A program made the translations under genes and the position numbers. A stretch of DNA of 64,000 nt from Blautia schinkii DSM 10518. GTDB lineage: Bacteria; Bacillota; Clostridia; Lachnospirales; Lachnospiraceae. The notes below the pieces were generated by a model that searched no databases, had not been told where the DNA came from, and was given only the letters and a program-made list of their open reading frames with translations. Below, piece after piece: positions 43,099 to 51,738 of this stretch (position 1 is its first letter; each line of letters begins with the position of its first letter). The stretch spans positions 62,001-126,000 of the forward strand of contig JNKJ01000017.1 in assembly GCA_000702025.1 (NCBI GenBank). Reading direction: 5' to 3'.

Positions 43099-44418
43099 AT
43101 GGATTTTAAATATGATTTTTCTAACGGGAATTCCAATATTTTATATTATTCTGACCAGGGTCAAATATTAGACGAGGCAACATGGTATACAATTCTTCAA
43201 AACAGAAATATTCCGTTTCTGCTCCCTGTGGAGATGAAAGAAACAGGGATAGGATATTGCTTTTCCTATGATCTGTCAGGGGTGACGAATTTGATTGCCT
43301 GGAAAAGTGAGGCTGTCCCGGAGGAGGCCAGGTGGATGGACAGACAGCTTAACGAGGCTTTGGTGGAGCTTAGGCGTTATCAAATCCCGGAGACGGAATT
43401 GGTGTTGACAGAGAAGTATCTGTACGTGGATGACAGGACAGGAAATGTGCGTTTTCTTTGTATTCCCCTAAAAAATCAGGAGGCCGCACCCACAAAGGAA
43501 AGACCGCGGGAAACGGAGAAGCTTCAGCCTATGATTCCGCCAGTCCCACAGGATGATGTGGTTTTTGAGGACTTTGGGATGGAAAGCACCAAAAAAAGAG
43601 GATTCTTTGGCAGAAGGAAAGCGAAAAAGAAGGCAGCAGGATTCATGGAACCTGAGCTGCCGCCAGAGTATACGGAGAAAATACCGCTAAAAGGTACGGA
43701 ACCGAGGATTGAACAGGCCAAGGAGTTGTATGACCATGCGGAGCCGATATTTGAGCGTACGGAGGAGCCATACAAGCATGTGGAACCGATGCTTGACCAT
43801 ACGGAGGAGCCGTATAATCGTGTAGAGCCGATGCTAGAGAGTCCGGACCCGTTATACAACCGTTCAGCGTTAATGTACGACCGTACGGATGTGGCATATA
43901 ACCGTACCGATGCGGCATATGAGAGCACGGAGGCACCGCATAACCGCGTAACATCTCCCCGTTATGAATGTGAGAGGCCAGAATGGCAGGAGGAACCAAA
44001 GGAACAGAAATCGTATTTTACGCCTTATTCTACGCAGGAAAATGAGGAGGATGACGATGGCACAAGGCTCCTTGTGAATGATGGGGACGAGGGAACGGTT
44101 TTGCTGAATATGTCCCCCGCATTAACTGGCAGGCTTGTTCGGGTACAGACTCAAGAGCAGTTCCGGTTAAACCGCAGAACCTGCAAAGTCGGAAAGAAAT
44201 CGGCTGTGGCCGATGTTTGGCTTAAAAATAACCCGGCTTTCAGCAGAGAACATTGTATTATCAGCTATACTGCGGGAGCCTATTATCTGGAGGATTGTAA
44301 TTCGACTAATTTCACCTTGTTGGAAGGCAAAAGGGTCATGCCTGGCGAACCGGTAAAGCTATTTGACAATTGTAGGATTCAGCTTGCAGATGAAGAGTTT
44401 ATTTTTTATGAAAAGTAA
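43099..44418 (+). CDS. DUF6382 and FHA domain protein
   Basis: This 439-residue cytoplasmic protein has an N-terminal DUF6382-like domain (about residues 1-140). A repetitive linker follows (units resembling EEPYNRVEPMLE, about 205-285), and the C-terminal FHA domain is at about 350-439. The FHA signature residues appear as KVGKKSAVADVWL, FSREHCII and NSTN. FHA domains bind phosphothreonine, so the Ser/Thr kinase encoded 1.9 kb downstream is a natural partner. AAGGAG before the ATG at 43099 sets the start. Confidence 0.85.
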   Translation: MDFKYDFSNGNSNILYYSDQGQILDEATWYTILQNRNIPFLLPVEMKETGIGYCFSYDLSGVTNLIAWKSEAVPEEARWMDRQLNEALVELRRYQIPETELVLTEKYLYVDDRTGNVRFLCIPLKNQEAAPTKERPRETEKLQPMIPPVPQDDVVFEDFGMESTKKRGFFGRRKAKKKAAGFMEPELPPEYTEKIPLKGTEPRIEQAKELYDHAEPIFERTEEPYKHVEPMLDHTEEPYNRVEPMLESPDPLYNRSALMYDRTDVAYNRTDAAYESTEAPHNRVTSPRYECERPEWQEEPKEQKSYFTPYSTQENEEDDDGTRLLVNDGDEGTVLLNMSPALTGRLVRVQTQEQFRLNRRTCKVGKKSAVADVWLKNNPAFSREHCIISYTAGAYYLEDCNSTNFTLLEGKRVMPGEPVKLFDNCRIQLADEEFIFYEK

Positions 44419-44439
44419 GTGGAAAGAGGGGTGGATGCT

Positions 44440-46260
44440 ATGAAGAAACCTAAATCAAAAAAGAAGAATAAGATGTTTCTTTTTCCAATGGGAATTGGCA
44501 TTGTGTGCATTATCATCATTATATGTGTTGTGGTATTTATGTCTCCTAAGAGTACAAGGGCGGGGAAATTGCAGGAAAAATTAGACTTGGGAAGTAAATA
44601 CCTGGAGACAGCAGATTACGCAAAAGCAGAGGTGGCTTTTAATGAGGCGCTGAAAATTGATGAGAAATCTCCTGATGCAGCTGTAGGTTTGGCGGAGGTT
44701 TATAACAAGCAGAAAAAACCGGAAAAGGCATTAACTATGTTGAAAAAGGCATCTGACAATTTATCAGCGAATACAGTAAGGAGAAATCCACAGCTATGGC
44801 AGCAGAAGATGACCGCCTATAGTCAAGTGTATGATGATACGTCACAGCTTTTTGCCGATTCCGGCAATTCTGCGGCCGCAGAGGAAGCAAAAAAGGGCAG
44901 GGAACAATTCAATATTTATATAATAAATGTTATAGAGGATGAACAAGAGAAAAATGATGAATATTATGCAAAGCAAGAGCCTGATGAGGAAGAGGTTGAT
45001 TCTGAGATTGGATTCTTGGGAGACACATCAGATCAGGGTAGTGATGGAGAAGTAGATGAGGACGGAAGTTTGGATGGTGACGAGGCAGCGGATGACGTTA
45101 TAGATTCGGAAAACGATGTAAGTCCGGATGGTGACGCACCATCGGATAGCGGTGTGCCTTCGGCCGATGAGGTTCCGGACGGTGACGAGCCCTCGAATGG
45201 TGATGAAGTTCCGGATGGTGATATGCCTTCGGATAGTAATCTGCCTGTGTTCAATGTAGTGCCGGAAGGTGATACAGCCCCAGACGGGAATGTGGACCCA
45301 GAAGGAAACACAACCCCGGACGGTAACGTGAATCCAGACAACAGTACAACCCCGGACAATAATACTGCTCCGGATGGTCAGGTGTCGGTAGATGGAGAAA
45401 TATTGCCGGTTCCGGATACGGAGCAAGTTGTGGATAGTGAAACAGAGGAAGGCTCAGAGGTACTTCAGGAAGGAACTGAGCCGGACATTGAATCGGGGAT
45501 GCCCCCGTCTGAATTGCTAAGAAACTATGCATCGGAGGTTCTTCTGAATGAAAAACCGAGGGTTTCTGCTTCGGGAACGGCTATTCCATATGATTACAGT
45601 AATGCGGCATCATCGGTTAGTACGTTTAACGGAACAGCAGGAATGTATTGCGGCGATTTAAATGGAGACGGGGCGGAGGAGCTTTTGGCGATTACTATGT
45701 CATCAGGGAAGCTTTGTTTTGAGATATATAAGGTTGAAAATAACAGTGTTGTAAACAGTGCTGTGGGCAGTGCGGAGAGGGGCTTTGCAAATGCAGTGGA
45801 GAGTGTTTCCTACACAGGAACGCAGGAATGCTTCATTAAGGATAACGGAGAGTCTGTATATGTTGGCATTGCAGAAAATTACTTCGGAGCAGACGGCGGT
45901 GACGGCAATGCTTCAGCTTATACGGCAGTGAACGTATACCAAGTAGGCAGCGACGGCAGTGCGGCTTTGATCAGCTCAGCTTCGATTACAAACGGCTCGG
46001 ATCCGGATACCTTTATGGGGAATCTTGCAGGTTGTGGAATAAGTGGGACCTGGATTAGCAGCCCGGCCACCGCATTGGTAGGAATGGATTTAGCCAGTAA
46101 CCCCAATCAGGACATGACAGGAGTTCCTGACCCGCTGCGCTCAGGCATCGCATCTGCGGAATCGGGCGTACAGGACCTTGTAATCGTAAATGGAGATATG
46201 ACGGCCGGAAGTGGTCAAATGGCCTGCAGTATCCGGGACAATACGACATTTCTTAACTAG
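44440..46260 (+). CDS. Membrane-anchored TPR protein with acidic repeat linker
   Basis: This 606-residue protein has a basic N-terminus and one membrane helix (about residues 13-35). TPRs follow (YAKAEVAFNEALKIDEKSPD), then a long acidic low-complexity linker made of PDGD/PDGN/PSDS-like units (about 190-350). The C-terminal domain contains GDLNGDGAEELLAIT, an FG-GAP/VCBS-like calcium-binding loop. It should face outward and probably binds wall or pilus components. GAGGGG precedes the ATG at 44440. It lies 11 bases before the kinase gene. Confidence 0.7.
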   Translation: MKKPKSKKKNKMFLFPMGIGIVCIIIIICVVVFMSPKSTRAGKLQEKLDLGSKYLETADYAKAEVAFNEALKIDEKSPDAAVGLAEVYNKQKKPEKALTMLKKASDNLSANTVRRNPQLWQQKMTAYSQVYDDTSQLFADSGNSAAAEEAKKGREQFNIYIINVIEDEQEKNDEYYAKQEPDEEEVDSEIGFLGDTSDQGSDGEVDEDGSLDGDEAADDVIDSENDVSPDGDAPSDSGVPSADEVPDGDEPSNGDEVPDGDMPSDSNLPVFNVVPEGDTAPDGNVDPEGNTTPDGNVNPDNSTTPDNNTAPDGQVSVDGEILPVPDTEQVVDSETEEGSEVLQEGTEPDIESGMPPSELLRNYASEVLLNEKPRVSASGTAIPYDYSNAASSVSTFNGTAGMYCGDLNGDGAEELLAITMSSGKLCFEIYKVENNSVVNSAVGSAERGFANAVESVSYTGTQECFIKDNGESVYVGIAENYFGADGGDGNASAYTAVNVYQVGSDGSAALISSASITNGSDPDTFMGNLAGCGISGTWISSPATALVGMDLASNPNQDMTGVPDPLRSGIASAESGVQDLVIVNGDMTAGSGQMACSIRDNTTFLN

Positions 46261-46271
46261 AGGGGAGCACA

Positions 46272-48305
46272 ATGCTGAAACAAATTTCTGGTACATATGA
46301 GATTATTGGGAAAATTGGAGAGGGGAACAGCGGCGAAATCTATAAGGCCTACAATAAAAACCTTCGTAAGGAAGTTGTACTGAAAAAAATCAAAACGGAA
46401 ATTAAGGATATTGTTAATAACCGGTCAGAAGTAGATGTTCTGAAAAACCTGCGGCATTCGTGCCTGCCGCAGGTTCTGGATTTTTTTGAGATGGACGGGG
46501 ATGTGTATACGGCCATGGACTATATTCCGGGAAAATCCTTTAAACAATATCTGGATTCTGGCACTAAATTTAAGGAAAAGCATGTAATTACCTGGGCGAA
46601 ACAGATCAGTGCAACACTTGAATATCTGCACAGGCAGATACCTCCTATCATACACAGTGATCTTAAACCGGCGAACATTATGCTGATGCCTGACGGAAAT
46701 ATTTGTCTTATAGATTTTAACATTTCTGCGAGCCTGGACGGAAACAGTGCGTGGGTTACCGGGTATACAAGTGGTTACTCTGCACCTGAACAGATTGCTG
46801 CCCTAAAGTATAATCAAAATGAACTGGACCAGTCACGGTGGAAAACAATTGATGCCCGTGCGGATATTTACAGTCTGGGAGCTACACTGTATCATCTGAT
46901 GACAGGTACAAAGCCTAAACTTGAGGAGGATGGTACTGTTGCGGATATCCGTGACAGTGGGACGCAGATAAATGCTGTTTTTGCGGCAATTATCATGAAA
47001 TGCCTGGAGAAGGAACCATCAAAGCGTTACCAAAGTGCAAGAGAGCTTATGGCAGATTTGGTCAATATTGGCGTGAAGGATGAACGATACAGGCGGCTCA
47101 TCAGAAAGCAAAGAATGCTTTATACTGTGGCTGTTGTATTAATGGTCTGCTTTACCGGTATGGCAGTTATGGGTTATTTCCGTATGGGTACGGAAAAACG
47201 AAAAGCATATGAAATGCTAGTACGTAAAGAAGCTGAGTGTATTACAACCGGTGATCTTGAGAGCTTCGAAGGCTTTTTCCAGAAGGCGGTAAGGCTTGAT
47301 CCGGTTCGCCTAGATGCATATTATCAAAAAGCGATAGCGTTAAACCGACAGAGACAGTATGGAGATGCGATTGAATTTATTAACTCTGAAATTCTGGGTA
47401 ATGAGGAATTGCTTGCGCAGAAGGAAGACTTAAATAACATTTACTATGTGTTGGGTAATTCCTATGATGGTCAGGGCGATTATCAACAAGCTGCCCTATG
47501 CTATGAAAAGGCCATTGAGATTCGTTCTGATAATAGTGACTATTACAGGGACTATGCGATTTCATTGGCATATGGAGGCAATCTACAGGGAGCAAAGGCG
47601 GCTCTGGAGCAGGCAAAAAAACAAAAGCTTAATTCCATAGAGATTAATTATGTAGAGGGCGAGATTCTGTATAACACGCAGGATTACAACGGCGCCCAGG
47701 AGATTTTCCTCAAATGTATCGAGGATGCTTCTGATGATTACATTAAAATGCGCGCATATATCATGGCCGGAAAGTGTATCGACGGTTTAGGAGACACTAT
47801 AGAAAATATAGATCAAAAACTTCAGCTATTTGAGAACGCCAGGCAGGAACTTCCAGTAGAATATAATATTGGCGTACTAGAGCAGCTGGCACAGTCATAC
47901 AGCCAATTGGCAAAGGCCACAGGTGAGGAAGGGTACAGCCAGAAGGCAGTTTCTGTTTTTGAGCAGATTGAAAGCCAGGGAATGGGCAGCTATGATACGA
48001 GCTATAATCTAGCAGTACTCTATCAGAATATGCAGGATTATGATAAAGCAGCGGACATTTTACACAGGATGCTTACCGATTATGGCGACAATTACCGCAC
48101 GTATAAAAGCCTGGCCTTCTTAGAAGTAGCACGCCAGGGCCGGATAGACAACAGCCAGCGTAATTACAGCCCGTTTCAGCAATACTATCAAAAAGCTGAA
48201 GAGTTATACCAGCTTCAGCTTCAAAACAATATCACCGATGTGGAGATGGACAGACTGGCGGAGCTGTATCAAGAAGCAGCCGACCTTGGGTGGATTCAAA
48301 AATAG
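46272..48305 (+). CDS. Membrane Ser/Thr protein kinase with C-terminal TPRs
   Basis: This 677-residue protein has a eukaryotic-type kinase domain (about residues 8-270), a membrane helix (about 277-300) and at least six TPRs outside (about 310-670). The glycine loop is IGEGNSGEIYKA, the ATP lysine K38 is in VVLKK, the catalytic Asp D130 is in HSDLKPANIM, and the metal Asp D148 is in LIDFNIS. The usual HRD Arg is Ser and the DFG Gly is Asn; the catalytic residues themselves remain. GAGGGGAG precedes the ATG. It probably signals through the FHA protein of the same operon. Confidence 0.9.
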   Translation: MLKQISGTYEIIGKIGEGNSGEIYKAYNKNLRKEVVLKKIKTEIKDIVNNRSEVDVLKNLRHSCLPQVLDFFEMDGDVYTAMDYIPGKSFKQYLDSGTKFKEKHVITWAKQISATLEYLHRQIPPIIHSDLKPANIMLMPDGNICLIDFNISASLDGNSAWVTGYTSGYSAPEQIAALKYNQNELDQSRWKTIDARADIYSLGATLYHLMTGTKPKLEEDGTVADIRDSGTQINAVFAAIIMKCLEKEPSKRYQSARELMADLVNIGVKDERYRRLIRKQRMLYTVAVVLMVCFTGMAVMGYFRMGTEKRKAYEMLVRKEAECITTGDLESFEGFFQKAVRLDPVRLDAYYQKAIALNRQRQYGDAIEFINSEILGNEELLAQKEDLNNIYYVLGNSYDGQGDYQQAALCYEKAIEIRSDNSDYYRDYAISLAYGGNLQGAKAALEQAKKQKLNSIEINYVEGEILYNTQDYNGAQEIFLKCIEDASDDYIKMRAYIMAGKCIDGLGDTIENIDQKLQLFENARQELPVEYNIGVLEQLAQSYSQLAKATGEEGYSQKAVSVFEQIESQGMGSYDTSYNLAVLYQNMQDYDKAADILHRMLTDYGDNYRTYKSLAFLEVARQGRIDNSQRNYSPFQQYYQKAEELYQLQLQNNITDVEMDRLAELYQEAADLGWIQK

Positions 48306-48333
48306 TAAAATTACTTGTAGGAGGGAAATGCAA

Positions 48334-48468
48334 ATGGGGATTACATTGGGGACTGTGATGTTTATTGTAGGGATTGTGGGGCTTGTAACATGTTTGGTCC
48401 TGCTGTATTTTATGCCAAAGATATTTAGTAAACAGAAAAAAAAGCTGTTAGAGGAAATACAAGCTTAG
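48334..48468 (+). CDS. Small single-helix membrane protein
   Basis: This 44-residue protein, MGITLGTVMFIVGIVGLVTC and onward, has one membrane helix followed by a basic tail (KIFSKQKKKLLEEIQA). GTAGGAGGG lies 8 bases before this ATG. An earlier ATG at 48328 is too close to the site. It is the last gene of the pilus and kinase operon. No function is recognised; it may stabilise a membrane complex. Confidence 0.65.
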   Translation: MGITLGTVMFIVGIVGLVTCLVLLYFMPKIFSKQKKKLLEEIQA

Positions 48469-48596
48469 AACTATTACGTGCCTACTTTGTCAAGACAGGT
48501 ACTGTCAGCAGTGGGGGAAACACAAATTAGAATTTTGTATGCTATTTCATATTATTACTTGGGGCATATCTAAAAGTGCAAAGAATGGAGGTTAAG

Positions 48597-49490
48597 ATGC
48601 GACAATATCAAAAATACAGATATATGGCAAATATTTTTGCACGAATGATTTTTATATGTAGTATATTTATAATTTGCAGATGCATTTCCGTGGAAGCAGC
48701 AACTATGGAAAATGGAAAAAAAGATATGTATGTAGTGGTAAAAGTGACAATTTCTGGAGGGGGTGTAATAGAATATAGGTATGATAGTTTTGGGCGCGTA
48801 ATCAAATCAAGTACGGTATTTGGAGATTCACATACATTTGTTTCATATGAATATGATGAAAATGGAAATAAAATTGAAGAACGGCATGAAGATAATACTT
48901 CAGTTTATACAAATTTTTATGAATATGATAAAAATAATCGGTTGATAAAGAGTCAGGATTATAATACCAGAATTTACAAATACGATGAAAATGGCAATTC
49001 GATTCTTGAAAAAGGCGAGCCTAATTTTAAGGACTATGAGTATGATGAAAAAGGTAATCTTGTGCGTGAGTGTTCCTCTTATGGAGATGAGGTGATCTAC
49101 CAATATAAAGGCGATAGTCTGTACAAAGAAATATTTTATCAGCCGCAGTATGGTCTTGAATGGAAATGCAATCTTTATACTTATGATAAAAAAGGTAATT
49201 TATCCACAAGCGATACTTATGAATTAAGTTCCCGAGAAGAGTGTGAGCAGATTAATGAAAAAAATAAAGGCAACGGAAAATTTTCTGTTAAATATGAATA
49301 TGATGATAAGTCACGTTTAATCTATAAATCAGGCACGTTAGAGGGGAGACCGGGAATAACTTCTACTACATATTCTTACGACGAAAATGGGAATAAGAAA
49401 GAAGAGATAATAAAAAATTATATGGATGATTCATACGGATACACAGCTACGTATGAATATAAGGCTCTTTCAGATGCTTTGAGTGATTAG
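48597..49490 (+). CDS. Exported YD-repeat (RHS-like) protein
   Basis: This 297-residue protein has a signal peptide (IFARMIFICSIFIICRC, then VEAATM). About ten YD-type repeats follow, such as YEYDENGNKIEERHE, YKYDENGNSILEKGE and YEYDEKGNLVREC. There is no toxin domain and no long RHS shell, so it is a stand-alone repeat protein. GGAGG six bases before the ATG at 48597 sets the start. It is markedly more AT-rich than the pilus genes, as are the next two genes, suggesting separate acquisition. Confidence 0.8.
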   Translation: MRQYQKYRYMANIFARMIFICSIFIICRCISVEAATMENGKKDMYVVVKVTISGGGVIEYRYDSFGRVIKSSTVFGDSHTFVSYEYDENGNKIEERHEDNTSVYTNFYEYDKNNRLIKSQDYNTRIYKYDENGNSILEKGEPNFKDYEYDEKGNLVRECSSYGDEVIYQYKGDSLYKEIFYQPQYGLEWKCNLYTYDKKGNLSTSDTYELSSREECEQINEKNKGNGKFSVKYEYDDKSRLIYKSGTLEGRPGITSTTYSYDENGNKKEEIIKNYMDDSYGYTATYEYKALSDALSD

Positions 49491-49497
49491 GAAGGGG

Positions 49498-49643
49498 GTG
49501 GAACTAAAGTATAACGTTATTGTCGACAAACTTAATCAGACTTTGGAAATCAAAAAATGTTTTATTATCAAATGCAGCAAATTAATGACAGTGCAGAAAC
49601 ACTCTGTAGTTGTGTGAATAGCATTGAACAATATGTAAAATAG
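49498..49643 (+). pseudogene. Small gene split by a frame change in an A6 run
   Basis: A GTG at 49498 after GGAAGGGG opens VELKYNVIVDKLNQTLEIKK, and the frame then drifts at AAAAAA (49552-49557). One extra A would join it to a second frame, MFYYQMQQINDSAETLCSCV ending at 49643, giving a 49-residue helical protein. As written it is broken or needs -1 slippage. The helical, Gln/Asn-rich product resembles small secretion-associated proteins only in a general way. The rest of 49644-49812 shows no gene. Confidence 0.4.
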
Positions 49644-49812
49644 GCGGTGCTGGTGGTTTTGGACTCTGTTGAGGAAATCTGTTTCCGAATAGAATGAGTT
49701 CTGTATTACGGAGGCGATAAGCTATTGGTAACGATATCTGTTTCAAATAGGCATATAACAATGAAGAGCAGGTAATCTTTTTTCTGTAAAGTTGCACGAT
49801 TAAGGAAAGAAT

Positions 49813-50220
49813 TTGTGGGAGAAGAAACCAAGAAAAGAAACCAAAAAAAGAAAGGTTGGAGTAAGTGATGAAAAAACAGTAAGAATTATGATAATGGTAT
49901 GTGTTTTAACTATGTGCGTAGGTTGTAGTTTTGGCTCATCGACTGAAAAAAAGCTCGTGGGTACGTGGTACGATGATGAAAATGATGCAATTGAATTAGT
50001 GTTTTATGAGGATGGGAGCTACAGGCATGGGAATTCTGCAGTGCAGGTAAATGGTGATTATAAGTTGGTTTCAGAGAACGAGATAGAATTAACATCTAAT
50101 GCATCAGGCTTAGGTGCAGATATGTGGCATGTTGCTGGAATTCATGAGTTTTCATTGGATGGAGACACACTTACTATTAAAAGTGGGGGTGGGGCTGGAA
50201 CATATCATAAGGGCAAGTGA
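49813..50220 (+). CDS. Small lipoprotein with possible frame problem at its start
   Basis: Up to 135 residues. The mature part has a lipobox-like MCVGC, then LVGTWYDDENDAIELVFYED and YKLVSENEIELT, a lipocalin-like small beta protein as seen in many Firmicutes lipoproteins. TTG at 49813 after AAGGAAAG gives an unusually long basic leader. A better start, ATG at 49868 with GGAG upstream, runs into a stop after AAAAAA. One more A there would restore MKKTVRIMIMVCVLTMCVGC, an ideal lipoprotein signal. It may therefore be off by one base, phase-variable or mis-sequenced. Confidence 0.6.
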   Translation: MWEKKPRKETKKRKVGVSDEKTVRIMIMVCVLTMCVGCSFGSSTEKKLVGTWYDDENDAIELVFYEDGSYRHGNSAVQVNGDYKLVSENEIELTSNASGLGADMWHVAGIHEFSLDGDTLTIKSGGGAGTYHKGK

Positions 50221-50248
50221 TATAAGTTCCCGAATAGGAGATAATTAA

Positions 50249-51046
50249 ATGAAAAGATATCGTTTTTGGGGAATTGTTCTCCTATTGGCAGTGGCATTAG
50301 GAGGATTCGGATATGAAGCATTGAAGTATTTAATTATAAATCACTGTGTCGATTTAGGCGATTCAGGATGGGATTCATATTACGGGTGGGGAATACCTGA
50401 TTTCAACGGTACTGTAGATATTTCGGCCCCGACAAAGGGTGTACCTGCTGAAATAGATCCATTAGTTGTTTATAAAGATATTCTTGAAGAATACCGCGTA
50501 TTGGCGGAGAATAATTTTGACAGTAGTCTTTTGGAACAGGCTAAGTATGCAAATAAAGGTGTATGGAACTATAGTGGACAAGAAAAATATTCTGTTTATT
50601 ATAGAATGGCAGATTTAGCAGGTGACGGAGATTTGGAATTAATTATTTCGATAAATGAGAAGGAAACACCCTATAATATAATAGATATTTTTGGAATGGA
50701 AAATGGAGTTCCTACAAGAATAATTGAAAGCGATACTTCGGTTGGCTACCGTTCCAGATATTTTATCAGTACGGACAATAGAATAAAAACCGAGGGAAGT
50801 GGAGGGGCGTTGGATTCGGTGATTAGCTATTATAGGCTGCTTCAAAATAGTATTCATCTGCAGTTAGAAGACCAATATATTTATAATGGCTGGGATGGTG
50901 ATACCTATATGCACATTGACAGCGAGGAAAATTCCGTAAATATATCAAGAGATGAATATATGTATCATTCTTCTGGCGAAGATGTTGATTTTGAAAGCAC
51001 CTGGGAACTTCTGCATGAAGGACACTTTATACATTATGTTGAGTGA
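50249..51046 (+). CDS. Hypothetical exported protein
   Basis: This 265-residue protein has an N-terminal signal or anchor helix (MKRYRFWGIVLLLAVALGGF). The rest is acidic and Tyr-rich with MADLAGDGDLELIISINE, a calcium-loop-like segment also seen in the TPR protein at 44.4 kb. TAGGAG precedes the ATG, 28 bases after the lipoprotein gene. It is AT-rich like its two neighbours. I recognise no enzyme family; it is likely an extracytoplasmic binding protein or immunity-like partner, which is a guess from layout. Confidence 0.6.
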   Translation: MKRYRFWGIVLLLAVALGGFGYEALKYLIINHCVDLGDSGWDSYYGWGIPDFNGTVDISAPTKGVPAEIDPLVVYKDILEEYRVLAENNFDSSLLEQAKYANKGVWNYSGQEKYSVYYRMADLAGDGDLELIISINEKETPYNIIDIFGMENGVPTRIIESDTSVGYRSRYFISTDNRIKTEGSGGALDSVISYYRLLQNSIHLQLEDQYIYNGWDGDTYMHIDSEENSVNISRDEYMYHSSGEDVDFESTWELLHEGHFIHYVE

Positions 51047-51065
51047 TAAAAATAAGAGTGTTAAT

Positions 51066-51155
51066 ATGATATATGCGTACCCGATAATGATATTTATTGG
51101 CTTAATTATTAGCTGTTGTTTAAGCATGTTTTTGGTTATCAGGAATTCCGATTGA
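51066..51155 (+). CDS. Truncated small membrane ORF ending in kinase-gene remnant
   Basis: This 29-residue frame starts MIYAYPIMIFIGLIISCCLS, a single membrane helix. Its last codons and stop lie inside the fragment copied from the arabinose kinase gene. It may be a real small protein cut short by the rearrangement or a chance frame; only a weak AAGAG ribosome site is present. Confidence 0.3.
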   Translation: MIYAYPIMIFIGLIISCCLSMFLVIRNSD

Positions 51156-51186
51156 AAGAGCGGCGTAATTGATTGCGATTGGTAAA
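51141..51186 (+). pseudogene. Degenerate 3' end of the arabinose-locus FGGY kinase
   Basis: The first 21 bases at 51141 (A, then GGAATTCCGATTGAAAGAGC) are identical to 30733-30753 in the kinase gene. The match continues with scattered changes to the TGGTAAA around the stop. In the kinase frame it reads GIPIERAA and then a stop. A following AAGAAATAAGAGTA is also shared with sequence downstream of the intact kinase. Confidence 0.7.
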
Positions 51187-51240
51187 GAAATAAGAGTAGA
51201 GACGCAAAAGTAAAGACACAAGAGTATAGAGACAAAGGTG

Positions 51241-51270
51241 GGGACATCACAAGGTGGCGTCCCTGTTTTT
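51241..51270 (+). terminator. Terminator after the kinase remnant
   Basis: GGGAC (51241-51245) pairs with GTCCC (51259-51263). An inner CAC/GTG pair sits around an AAG loop, followed by TGTTTTT. It may be the former terminator of the arabinose operon. Confidence 0.65.
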
Positions 51271-51339
51271 GTATATTAGTACAGCAAATAAGAAGTAACT
51301 GACATGTTGACTTGTATGATTGGTTATCTGCTGCGTGGT

Positions 51340-51546
51340 CTACACTCCGTTCCGGACTGTGCTAAATATCCATTGCATTGGAAAAGCGTTCCAACATGTT
51401 CTTGATATGAGCAGCCCTAGGATAACTCCCAGTAAATAACTTAATGTTTCGCTGGCCTGATTTTCCGATAGCACAGGTGTAAAATACTCAGTGTAGCCCG
51501 CTGCGCCTCCGTTTTTACACCTGCACTCTCGAAAAATCATTCTCAT
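51340..51546 (-). other. Possible small gene or structured repeat element
   Basis: A 68-codon minus-strand frame (starts MRMIFRECRCKNGGAAGYTE) covers a region with a perfect 11-bp inverted repeat, CAGGTGTAAAA (51474-51484) and TTTTACACCTG (51513-51523). The frame ends in SENQASETLSYLLGVILGLL-like helical sequence, with no good ribosome site. Either a small membrane peptide or a folded RNA/DNA repeat is possible. The rest of 51271-51709 shows nothing else. Confidence 0.3.
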
Positions 51547-51709
51547 CGAACCAAAGTTATTTACTTTGAGTTATACTATGCGGCTATGCTTATCTGTTCA
51601 TTTGACTTCCTAGATTCTGAATAATAATAACGAAAACGATTTAAAATCGTGATAAATTACAATTATACCACATGCAAATTGTGGAAAAAGTCAAAAATTA
51701 TTCTCCTTA

Positions 51710-51738
51710 TTGACAAGTTCATGGTTCTGATGTAGTAT
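51710..51738 (+). promoter_or_regulatory. Promoter of the second sugar locus
   Basis: TTGACA (51710-51715), a 17-base spacer and TAGTAT (51733-51738; also TATAAA overlapping) lie about 100 bases before the aldolase gene. Confidence 0.75.

Noticed and set aside
45028..45426. Minus-strand frames opposite the acidic linker of the TPR protein
   Set aside because: They consist of low-complexity sequence mirrored from the PDGD-like repeats of the plus-strand gene, with no independent start signal.
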